This document shows, piece after piece, positions 25,882 through 34,688 of a DNA stretch of 64,000 bases. How positions within the stretch are numbered: the first letter of the stretch is position 1; every line of letters begins with the position of its first letter. The notes under the pieces are model-generated. The model was not told where the DNA came from and made no database searches. It worked only from the letters and a program-made list of their open reading frames with translations. The stretch spans positions 2,461,001 to 2,525,000 of the forward strand of contig NZ_CP036433.1 in NCBI RefSeq assembly GCF_007751035.1, written 5' to 3'. This stretch comes from Lignipirellula cremea (GTDB lineage: Bacteria; Planctomycetota; Planctomycetia; Pirellulales; Pirellulaceae). The position numbers were made by a program, and so were the translations under genes.

Positions 25882-27379
25882 CCAGGGCTTTAAAGCTAGC
25901 ACTTCTTGCGTTTAGCAAGAATTTTGGCGGTGGAAACGTGGGGTTGGTCGTTCCGTTTGGTTCGCTTCGGCGGCGGGCGTTTTGGGCCGCGTTTGTGTTT
26001 CTGAAAGGCGGATAGACGCACGTTCCCCGCCAACTCCACTAACATTTTTGATAACTGTTTCAGCGTCAAAGGCGACAGCGCTTCGCGCCATTCATCTTCC
26101 GGGATGGCGATCATCATGCCGCGCCACACCATGCTCATTTCATCCGCCATGTAGTAGAAGGAAAAATTCTTCTCAATCTTTTCCACGCCGTGCGCCGCCC
26201 GCAGCGCGGCTTTCACTACAGCCAACGCATTGAAAATCACCAGTCCCAGGCTAAAACCGAATAACGCCGCCGGCGGATAGCCCAGCGTGTTGATCTCGTT
26301 GTTGAGCGACAGTCGCAGTTCGTTGAAGGCGGCTTCAATGCTCCAGCGCGTGCGGTATGTGTCAGAGATTGTCACTGCGTCGACGTCCGCCGGCAGATTG
26401 GAAAGGATGTGAATCTCCTGTTCTCCGCCACGGCCCGATTGGAACAATTCGACGCTGATGCGGCGAGCCGGCAGCTTGGCGCCAAAGTCGTCGGTGATCA
26501 GAATGGACTGCTCGAAGACTTGGCCCGTTTCGCTTTCGCCCCGTAAAACACGGTCTCCCGTGGGCTTCCAGCGGACATTCGCGGCGTGTTGCCGAATGAC
26601 GAAAAACGCTTCATTCAAGGCGATCTCTTGGAGGAACACCGACGTGCAGAAATTGCGATCGGCGACCCACACCTCGCCTGGCACCAAGCGATTGATCAAC
26701 TCGATCAGCAGCGAACGCTCTTGCGCATGGCCGTCTTCCGCCAGTTCCACATCGTCGATGAGACCGAGTTGGGGGTCGAGCACCGCCAGCACCACGCCTG
26801 GCAAAGGACCGGCGGCGATGGTCCGTAACTCCTGGATGCGATGCTGCGTGGCGCCGGGATGATTGCCGTCCAGGATGCGCACGCGATAACCGGGCAACAG
26901 GCTGGGACGGGCGCTGTTCATCGGCTCGATCAGTTCCCGAAACAGCGTCGCCGTCTCGCGCACCAACGCGGCGGACACCAGCGGCTCAACGCCGTTGAGT
27001 TTGTCATAGACGCTGTTCACGGAGACGGAGATATCTTGCTTGCAAGCTTGATAAGCGGCGTTGGTGCTTTTGCGAGTTTTGGCGACCACCATGCCCATCA
27101 AATTGACCAACACCGAAAACGACAATTCCGACACCCGTTGCGACACAGCATGGTCGGCGAAGATCTGATCCAACCGATCCGGCGTCAAGGCCGCACCGAG
27201 CGCCGCTTTGGTCATGACGGGGATGGGACCCTCCTTTTCAAACCGCGCAAACACCTCGCCGAGAATCATGATACGCCTCCGAATTGCCGTAAATGGTTAG
27301 TTCTACTGCAATTATTGCAATCCGAGCCAACGCGTCACCCCACACCGCCGGGGAGGTGGTGCTAGCTTTAAAGCCCTGG
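25882..27379 (-). mobile_element. IS4-family element, copy A
   Basis: 1498 bp. Terminal inverted repeats begin CCAGGGCTTTAAAGCTAGCA (left) and are matched perfectly for 21 bases at the right end. Target duplication ATCAGATA at 25874-25881 and 27380-27387. It encodes one transposase. Copy B (30950-32447) has the same length, ends and protein. Eight-base duplications suggest the ISPepr1-like part of the IS4 family. Confidence 0.95.
25896..27269 (-). CDS. IS4-family transposase, copy A
   Basis: 457 residues. The DDE residues are seen in VRILDGNHPGATQH (first Asp), EVWVADRNFCTSVF (second Asp) and the YRTRWSIEAAFNELR signature (Y-x2-R-x3-E) with the catalytic Glu. The basic C-terminus (KHKRGPKRPPPKRTKRN) probably binds DNA. 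The frame is intact and identical in protein to copy B. It moves its own element; its two insertions here have disabled a KAP NTPase and a restriction locus. Confidence 0.95.
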   Translation of the reverse strand: MILGEVFARFEKEGPIPVMTKAALGAALTPDRLDQIFADHAVSQRVSELSFSVLVNLMGMVVAKTRKSTNAAYQACKQDISVSVNSVYDKLNGVEPLVSAALVRETATLFRELIEPMNSARPSLLPGYRVRILDGNHPGATQHRIQELRTIAAGPLPGVVLAVLDPQLGLIDDVELAEDGHAQERSLLIELINRLVPGEVWVADRNFCTSVFLQEIALNEAFFVIRQHAANVRWKPTGDRVLRGESETGQVFEQSILITDDFGAKLPARRISVELFQSGRGGEQEIHILSNLPADVDAVTISDTYRTRWSIEAAFNELRLSLNNEINTLGYPPAALFGFSLGLVIFNALAVVKAALRAAHGVEKIEKNFSFYYMADEMSMVWRGMMIAIPEDEWREALSPLTLKQLSKMLVELAGNVRLSAFQKHKRGPKRPPPKRTKRNDQPHVSTAKILAKRKKC

Positions 27380-27885
27380 ATCAGATACCGCCCGAAGATT
27401 TGCGTTCGGTTTGGCGAGAACTGCTCGATTGTATAAGCGAGGAATCAACTCGTAAGGAATTGCGGACTCGACTGATCGATGTTGCGGCATCGCAATAGGG
27501 AAAGCCGCACGATTACTTTTTTGATTTGTATGGCAGCGAGATCAGTGAGGCCGACAGTCTGGTTGCCAATAACCGGATAGTGTCCCATTTGTTTTCGCCG
27601 CTCCTTCGTGAGCGGAATGTCGCTGGACTAGCGTGGCTAAATGGGATTCTCGGCACCAGCACAAACCTTCTAGAGAGTGTTGCGGATGAAACGACTGTCC
27701 AGGCATTTGAAAGCAGACTTCGGGAATGTTTGAACGAACCAGTTGACGACGATGCACAATCCGTGATTGAGCAGATCGCTACAAATCTCGGAATTGAAGC
27801 TGCCACGGTTGAATCGGAAACTACAAGCAGCGAGGGCGTTGATGCAGGTGCAGCAGATGGCGAGGCGGGCCAGGAAGAGCAATAA

Positions 27886-28217
27886 CCAGCGATTCCTCAT
27901 AGTCGGGATCGAACAGCGCCGGATTAAGAACGGTGTAGCCGGGGTCGTAGCTGCAAGTCGTTTAGGTACCCAGAGGGAATCGAAGCCGTGGCGAAATACG
28001 AATTTCATGGTCGTTTCACAGTAGCCGTCGAGTCGGTCCCATTCTCCTTGCGGTCGTGCAACCAAGTGCCACCACTCCCTGGTTACGTGGGTCACCTAAA
28101 CCTATTCTCAGAAACATCTTGCAAGAAGGCGGCTACTTGCTACCGTACTCTGGGAGGGGTAAACTGCCAGCTTGAATCTCACCACCATTCGATTACTATC
28201 GACGATTCCGCTGGGGC
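27886..28217 (+). other. Gap between defence genes with decayed minus-strand peptide fragments
   Basis: No intact gene. On the minus strand one frame reads THVTREWWHLVARPQGEWDR and continues to about 27905. Another frame over 27870-27960 reads GYTVLNPALFDPDYEESLV, which resembles the hydrolase family whose start remains at 21706-21804. Both lack starts and shift frame. Nothing is evident on the plus strand except the end of the previous gene and the ribosome binding region of the next. Confidence 0.35.
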
Positions 28218-30949
28218 ATGAAACTCAAACCCACGATCCTCGCCATATTCAGACGAGACGACCTCAAGGGCATCCTTGATGACCTGGGGCTGGAGGGTGT
28301 GGATCGCCGCAGCGTGGATGCGATGAGGGGCAAGCTGAGTCGGTCACGCTCAGTTACAGCGGAAGACCTTTTGGCCTGGTTGCGGAAGCCGGAACTGCAA
28401 ACCGTTTGCGGCGAGTTGGGACTTCAAACTAAGGGCAAGCGTGACGAACTCGTCGAGAGAATCCTCAATGGCAGCAATAGCACGGTAGCAGCGACAAGCA
28501 CGAGGCGGAAGATGAACCAGGACGTGCAGCAAACACTCGATCTCAACGGCAATACCAAGGCCCCGCCAAAGAAGAAGCCAGAGAAGCTGACGCTGGCTCG
28601 GCTCGAACGTCGTCTGTTCGAGGCGTGCGACATCCTGCGTGGCAACATGGATGCCTCGGAGTTTAAGGAATACATCTTCGGGATGCTGTTCCTCAAACGG
28701 CTGTCCGACCAGTTCGATGCGGACCGAGAGTCCGAACGTCGGAAGATGGAGAAGAAGGGAATTAGGGCCGACCTGATCGAGAAACAGCTAGACAACCCCG
28801 ACAAGTTCGATTTCTTCGTTCCGGCCAAGGCTCATTGGGACAAGATCAAACATCTCAAGCAGTCGGTCGGCTCCGGGCTGAACAAGGCGCTGGCCGCCAT
28901 TGAAGATGGCAACCCGAACACGCTGCAAGACGTATTGAAGGGCATCAACTTCAACCGCAAGGTCGGCCAGCGGACGATGGACGACAGCACGCTCATCGAA
29001 TTCATCCAGCATTTCGACGAGCTTCCCCTCTCCAACGACGACTTCGAGTTCCCCGACCTGCTCGGTGCGGCCTACGAGTATCTCATCAAATACTTTGCCG
29101 ACAGCGCCGGAAAGAAAGGGGGCGAATTCTACACGCCTGCCGAAGTCGTCCGCACGATGGTCCACCTGATTGAGCCAAAAGAAGGCATGGCCTGCTACGA
29201 CCCGTGCGTCGGTTCGGGCGGCATGTTGATCCAGTCCAAGCATTACGTGCAGGAATCAGGCGGCGACCCCCGCAACCTTTCGCTTTCGGGGCAGGAACTC
29301 AACGGCGGCACCTGGGCCGTCTGCAAGATGAACATGATCCTGCACGGCAAGAGCGACGGCAAAATGGCCGTCGTCATGCCGCACGGCGTCCTCTTCCGTG
29401 GCGGCGATGAGAAGGAGTGCCGCAAGCGATTCATCAGGGACGGCGTGCTGGAAGCGGTCATTGGTCTGCCGCCCGGTTTGTTCTACGGCACCGGCATCCC
29501 GGCCTCCGTGCTGGTCATCAACAAGCAGGGGGCCGCCCAACGCACAAGCGTCCTCTTCATCAACGCCGACCGGGAATACAAAGAAGGCAAGAACCAGAAC
29601 TCGCTGCGGCCCGAAGACACCGAGAAGATCACCCACGTCTATCACAAGCACCTGGACGTGTGCGACGACCTCAAGGACTTGAAGGTCTGCCTCGTCAATG
29701 ATCGGAAAGACCTGGAAGAGCAGCTTGGGAAGACGGCGCAGTTGACCGACGAGAAAGTGACGTATATCTCCAGCACCGATGCCTTGCGGTCGAAGCTCTC
29801 CAAGGATTCCTCTAATCTGAACATGGTGATGGTCCACAAGTTCCAGGAGGGGCAAGACGAACACGTACCTGACTATCTGGAAAGCGCCCTGGAGATTCCT
29901 CGCTTCGAGAATTTTGGCATCGTCAATCCATCCGAGCGAATCTTGCTGATGATCGACGAGGCCCATCGCACCCAGGCAGGCGACCTGGGCGACAATTTGT
30001 TCGAGGCGTTCCCCAATGCGACCCGACTGGCATTTACCGGAACGCCTCTGATTGTCGTCAAGGACAAGAAGAAGACTGTTGATCGGTTCGGCAAGTACAT
30101 CGACAAGTACAAGCTGCAAGATGCTGTCGATGATGGAGCCACGGTTCAAATTCTCTACGAAGGGAAGACGCCGGATTCGGCAATCGACCGCAAGCATGAA
30201 TTCGACACCAAAGTGGACGAACTGGCGAAGAAGCACGTCGAGTCGCAGATGCGAAAGGCCGAGAACGTCGAGACGCTCAGGAAGATCGCCAAGCGGGACG
30301 AAAAGCCGTTCGACGATCTTGTAAAGGAACGCACCGCCGAGGAGATTCTGGCACTCAAAAAGAAGTGGGGAACAACCGGCGACATCCTCGAAGCTGACGA
30401 GCGCATCGAAGCCATCGCAGCGAATCTCGTGGATCATTACTTGGAGAACATCCTGCCCAATGGGTTCAAGGCCCAGGTGGTTTGTTCCTCGAAAATGGCA
30501 GCGATCAAATACAAGAAGTTCATCGACAAAGCCCTGGCTACACGGCTGGCCGAGGAACAGGCCAAGCCCGTTTGGAGCGGTGATCCCGCCGCACTCCCCG
30601 AAGCGGACCGAGATCAATATCGAGACGACGAACTCTGCCAGCGGGTCGGCTTTCTCAAGTCGGTCGTGGTCGTTTCCTCCGAAGGGACCAACGAGCCAGC
30701 GGCTATCACCGACTCCCGCAAACATGCCAGGGAGGTCGATGCGGTTGAAAATTTCAAACGAGCCTTCAACTTCGACGATCCCGAGAAGGTCAACACCGGA
30801 ATCGCTTTCCTGATTGTCTGCGACATGCTGCTTACCGGCTTTGATGCGCCCGTCGAGCAGGTCATGTATATCGACAAAAAGGTCACGAACCACAACTTGC
30901 TGCAAACCATTGCCCGTGTGAACCGAGTCGCCAAAGGAAAGAGTCGTGG

Positions 30950-32447
30950 CCAGGGCTTTAAAGCTAGCACTTCTTGCGTTTAGCAAGAATTTTGGCGGTG
31001 GAAACGTGGGGTTGGTCGTTCCGTTTGGTTCGCTTCGGCGGCGGGCGTTTTGGGCCGCGTTTGTGTTTCTGAAAGGCGGATAGACGCACGTTCCCCGCCA
31101 ACTCCACTAACATTTTTGATAACTGTTTCAGCGTCAAAGGCGACAGCGCTTCGCGCCATTCATCTTCCGGGATGGCGATCATCATGCCGCGCCACACCAT
31201 GCTCATTTCATCCGCCATGTAGTAGAAGGAAAAATTCTTCTCAATCTTTTCCACGCCGTGCGCCGCCCGCAGCGCGGCTTTCACTACAGCCAACGCATTG
31301 AAAATCACCAGTCCCAGGCTAAAACCGAATAACGCCGCCGGCGGATAGCCCAGCGTGTTGATCTCGTTGTTGAGCGACAGTCGCAGTTCGTTGAAGGCGG
31401 CTTCAATGCTCCAGCGCGTGCGGTATGTGTCAGAGATTGTCACTGCGTCGACGTCCGCCGGCAGATTGGAAAGGATGTGAATCTCCTGTTCTCCGCCACG
31501 GCCCGATTGGAACAATTCGACGCTGATGCGGCGAGCCGGCAGCTTGGCGCCAAAGTCGTCGGTGATCAGAATGGACTGCTCGAAGACTTGGCCCGTTTCG
31601 CTTTCGCCCCGTAAAACACGGTCTCCCGTGGGCTTCCAGCGGACATTCGCGGCGTGTTGCCGAATGACGAAAAACGCTTCATTCAAGGCGATCTCTTGGA
31701 GGAACACCGACGTGCAGAAATTGCGATCGGCGACCCACACCTCGCCTGGCACCAAGCGATTGATCAACTCGATCAGCAGCGAACGCTCTTGCGCATGGCC
31801 GTCTTCCGCCAGTTCCACATCGTCGATGAGACCGAGTTGGGGGTCGAGCACCGCCAGCACCACGCCTGGCAAAGGACCGGCGGCGATGGTCCGTAACTCC
31901 TGGATGCGATGCTGCGTGGCGCCGGGATGATTGCCGTCCAGGATGCGCACGCGATAACCGGGCAACAGGCTGGGACGGGCGCTGTTCATCGGCTCGATCA
32001 GTTCCCGAAACAGCGTCGCCGTCTCGCGCACCAACGCGGCGGACACCAGCGGCTCAACGCCGTTGAGTTTGTCATAGACGCTGTTCACGGAGACGGAGAT
32101 ATCTTGCTTGCAAGCTTGATAAGCGGCGTTGGTGCTTTTGCGAGTTTTGGCGACCACCATGCCCATCAAATTGACCAACACCGAAAACGACAATTCCGAC
32201 ACCCGTTGCGACACAGCATGGTCGGCGAAGATCTGATCCAACCGATCCGGCGTCAAGGCCGCACCGAGCGCCGCTTTGGTCATGACGGGGATGGGACCCT
32301 CCTTTTCAAACCGCGCAAACACCTCGCCGAGAATCATGATACGCCTCCGAATTGCCGTAAATGGTTAGTTCTACTGCAATTATTGCAATCCGAGCCAACG
32401 CGTCACCCCACACCGCCGGGGAGGTGGTGCTAGCTTTAAAGCCCTGG
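30950..32447 (-). mobile_element. IS4-family element, copy B
   Basis: 1498 bp, same terminal repeats and orientation as copy A. Target duplication AGTCGTGG at 30942-30949 and 32448-32455. The different duplication shows an independent insertion, not a segment copy. It interrupts the hsdR part of the fused restriction gene between KGKSRG and YIVDYIG. Confidence 0.95.
30964..32337 (-). CDS. IS4-family transposase, copy B
   Basis: 457 residues, protein identical to copy A, with the same DDE residues (RILDGNH, VWVADRNF, YRTRWSIE). Identity of the copies points to recent movement within this genome. Its ATG is at 32337, about 110 bases inside the right end of the element. Confidence 0.95.
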   Translation of the reverse strand: MILGEVFARFEKEGPIPVMTKAALGAALTPDRLDQIFADHAVSQRVSELSFSVLVNLMGMVVAKTRKSTNAAYQACKQDISVSVNSVYDKLNGVEPLVSAALVRETATLFRELIEPMNSARPSLLPGYRVRILDGNHPGATQHRIQELRTIAAGPLPGVVLAVLDPQLGLIDDVELAEDGHAQERSLLIELINRLVPGEVWVADRNFCTSVFLQEIALNEAFFVIRQHAANVRWKPTGDRVLRGESETGQVFEQSILITDDFGAKLPARRISVELFQSGRGGEQEIHILSNLPADVDAVTISDTYRTRWSIEAAFNELRLSLNNEINTLGYPPAALFGFSLGLVIFNALAVVKAALRAAHGVEKIEKNFSFYYMADEMSMVWRGMMIAIPEDEWREALSPLTLKQLSKMLVELAGNVRLSAFQKHKRGPKRPPPKRTKRNDQPHVSTAKILAKRKKC

Positions 32448-33520
32448 AGTCGTGGCTACATCGTCGATTACATCGGGTTGGCGAATCATCTGAAAGAGGC
32501 ACTGTCGATTTACGCTGCTGACGATCAAAAAGACATCGAAGATACGCTGCAAAACATCAACGTCGAACTGCCGGTCTTAGAGGCCCGATTTCGTCGGCTG
32601 CTCAACCTGTTCAAGGACAACGGTGTTCCTCAAATCGAGGACTTTGTTGAGCAACGCATCGATGATACGGCGGTGGAGTTCAAGGTCTTGGAACAGGCCA
32701 TCGAGAAGATGGAGGACATCAAGCTCAGGGCCAACTTTGAGGTCTTCCTCAAGAAATTCATGCAGAGCATGGACATCGTGCTGCCCAATGCTGCGGCCAA
32801 CCCGTACAAGGTTCCGGTCAAACGATTCGGTTACATTCTCGTAAGGGTGAAGGAACGCTACAAGGACGACACCTTGAGTTTCTCCGGCGCTGGCGAGAAG
32901 GTGCGAAAGTTGATTGACGAGCATCTGGTCAGCCTGGGGATCAACCCGAAGATTGCACCCGTCGAACTGTTTTCGCCCCGGTTCATTCAGGAGCTAGAGA
33001 AGAACCAGTCGCCCAAGGCCAAAGCGAGCGAGATGGAACACGCCATCCGCAAGCACTGCAAAGTGAAATTCGACGAAGACCCGGCCTTCTACGCCAAGCT
33101 AAGCGAAAAGCTGGAAGCCCTGATCCTGGCGAACAAGGAGAATTGGGATCAGTTGGTTAAAGACCTCTTTGACGTGCGAAAGGAAGCCGAGGCAGGCCGC
33201 AAGGAAGAGATCGACGGAGTGAGCGCCCAAGCCGCCCCCTTCTATGATCTCGTTGGGCAGCTTGCTTTCCCGAAGAAGTCGGTTCCCCCGGAACACGGAG
33301 ATCAAGTCAAACAGCTTTTGTCCGACGTAATTGAACAACTCCAGAAAACCATCGACATCATCGACTTCTGGAACAATGCTCCCGAGGTCAGCCGATTGCG
33401 TGGAGAATTGTCCGATCTGATGTTGGCGACCGGCATCGACGAAATCGTCGAACACAGCGACAAGCTGGTCACGGAAATCACCCAACTGGCAAGGGTGCGA
33501 GAGAAGGACATCCTCAAGTG

Positions 33521-34210
33521 ATGCGGACCTATAAAGACATCGAATACACGCTCCAACGCAGCAACCGCAAGACCGCCAGCATTTACATCGAGCGGGACGG
33601 TCAGGTGTCCGTGTATGTGCCAGAAGACTTGAGCAACGCCCAGCTAGAGGAACTTCTCGAAAGCAAGCGGAAGTGGATTTATCGAAATCAGGCCGAATGG
33701 GCCGACCTGAATGCCACGAGGGTCCAGCGAGAATACGTCAACGGGGAGGGTTTTCTTTACCTGGGCCGCACCTATCGGCTGAAACTCGTTGAAGATCAAG
33801 CCAACCCGTTAATGCTGAAAGACGGTCTTTTCTGCCTACGGTCGAATAACGGGGCCGTGCCAGATGCCGACGCAGTGTTCAAGGAATTCTATCGAGAGAA
33901 AGCAATAGGTCGGATTCCCGAACGTGTCATCTTCTTCGAGAATCGCATGGGAGTTGAGTCGAAGGCGGTGAAGGTGATGGACCTCAAGAACCGCTGGGCC
34001 TCGTGTTCACCAGGAGGCAACGTCAACTTCCACTGGAAGTGCATGATGGCTCCACCGACCGTCCTCGACTACATTGTGGTCCACGAACTCGCCCACCTGA
34101 TCCACGCAAATCATACGGATGCGTTCTGGAACGAAGTGGACAAGATCATGCCGGATTACGGAGATCGGAAAGAGTGGTTGCGGGCAAATGGTGCAGGGAT
34201 GGATTTATGA
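33521..34210 (+). CDS. YgjP-like (DUF45) zinc metallopeptidase, restriction-linked
   Basis: 229 residues. ATG 33521 overlaps the stop of the restriction gene (TGATG). The zinc motif is VVHELAHLIHANHTDAFWNEV (HExxH plus a downstream His), preceded by KAVKVMDLKNRWASCSPGG, the usual YgjP strand and substrate loop. Genes of this family commonly sit directly after hsdR. Their role there is not established. This copy is intact although the restriction system before it is dead. Confidence 0.85.
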   Translation: MRTYKDIEYTLQRSNRKTASIYIERDGQVSVYVPEDLSNAQLEELLESKRKWIYRNQAEWADLNATRVQREYVNGEGFLYLGRTYRLKLVEDQANPLMLKDGLFCLRSNNGAVPDADAVFKEFYREKAIGRIPERVIFFENRMGVESKAVKVMDLKNRWASCSPGGNVNFHWKCMMAPPTVLDYIVVHELAHLIHANHTDAFWNEVDKIMPDYGDRKEWLRANGAGMDL

Positions 34211-34253
34211 ACGGTCATGTGCAGTCCATAATAAATCGCTCTGCGTAGTTTCA

Positions 34254-34391
34254 GGAGCGAAGCGGATTCATCTGCCGATGGCGAGCGTAGGCGACATCGC
34301 AACGATCCCAGGCGAGTTGTTCGCCAAATTCCAGACGAGTTTTTTTTTGGACCCACGAGACGCTGCGTTCAAGGCGCTGGGGGTTGAGTGA
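34254..34391 (+). pseudogene. brxL: BREX brxL (Lon-like protease) C-terminal fragment
   Basis: The frame ending at TGA 34389 encodes KRIHLPMASVGDIATIPGEL then FAKFQTSFFLDPRDAAFKALGVE. This matches the end of BrxL, which reads LPMSSVxDIPTxPxELFAKF then QTSFYxDPVDAVFKALGV. Known role: BrxL is the ATP-driven protein of type I BREX phage defence. The preceding about 600 residues are missing and the left boundary is the YgjP gene region. No other brx gene is seen. Confidence 0.75.
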
Positions 34392-34582
34392 TGGGACCGG
34401 ATACTGAGGGCATAATGATTGAGCCAACACACGGTCGGGTTTTCTTGATTGATGACACATCAGCAGTCAAGGATGCGTTCGCCTCGCACGACGAGAGAGC
34501 CACAATCGGAATTGCATTACTTCACCTGTCGATGATGAATCACAGGCCTACATTACAGGACTCGCTGCCATACGAGGCATAG
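34391..34582 (+). pseudogene. Unknown ORF after the brxL tail, probable frameshift
   Basis: ATG 34391 overlaps the brxL stop (TGATG), so it was the next gene in the BREX operon. It reads EGIMIEPTHGRVFLIDDTSA and on to about 34535. The neighbouring frame then gives a better-looking end, SPVDDESQAYITGLAAIRGI to a TAG at 34610. I infer a shift in a short gene of about 70 residues. No family recognised. Confidence 0.35.
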
Positions 34583-34688
34583 AAGCAGAAGAGACTCTCC
34601 GAGAGGCGTAGGATCAAGTTCCAGACGGACGTGAGTCGTCAGAATAGTAAAGTCGCTATCGCAGTCGCAGTTGCAGAGTTATTATCCA

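Larger units (their letters stand above)
24022..27885 (+). pseudogene. KAP-family P-loop NTPase, split by an IS4-type element and carrying an amber stop
   Basis: ATG 24022. Walker A is GLEGGWGAGKSTVVGF (about residue 50), followed by ISFDAWAHEGDPLRR. Two membrane helices are inserted after it (VLAVSILLVPLGTAFLSAG and WVFIVGLLLALSPFWVLL), then Walker B CLLVLDNLDRVDP. This is the KAP layout, a membrane-bound NTPase class seen in phage-defence and conflict loci. An element sits at 25882-27379 with duplication ATCAGATA. Removing it restores SGDQIPPEDLRSVWRELLDC up to TAG at 27496. The same frame then continues GKPHDYFFDLYGSEISEADS to 27885, so the TAG may be a second, later lesion. Inactive as it stands. 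Confidence 0.85.
28218..33521 (+). pseudogene. Type I restriction-modification relic: hsdM fused to hsdR by deletion, then split by an IS4-type element
   Basis: N-terminal HsdM part: helical LERRLFEACDILRGNMDASE, SAM region GGEFYTPAEVVRTMV (about residue 300) and DPCVGSGGMLIQSK. The motif NPPF/Y is absent: KMNMILHGKSDGKMAVVMPHG skips about 75 expected residues. Near residue 480 the protein jumps from HsdM (EKITHVYHKHLDV) into HsdR (DDLKDLKVCLVNDRKDLEEQ), so the HsdM tail, all of hsdS and the HsdR nuclease and Walker A are missing. HsdR DEAHRTQAG and AFTGTPL remain. The element at 30950-32447 (duplication AGTCGTGG) splits the rest; after it, YIVDYIGLANHLKEAL runs to 33521. All lesions except the element are in frame. 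Neither methylation nor cleavage should occur. Confidence 0.88.

Noticed and set aside
29256-30986. 576-codon minus-strand ORF opposite the restriction gene
   Set aside because: It mirrors the well-supported HsdM/HsdR frame on the plus strand, has His/Val-rich shadow composition and no recognisable motif.
25874-32455. Composite transposon formed by the two IS4-type copies
   Set aside because: Each copy has its own different target duplication and there is no duplication outside the pair, so they inserted separately.
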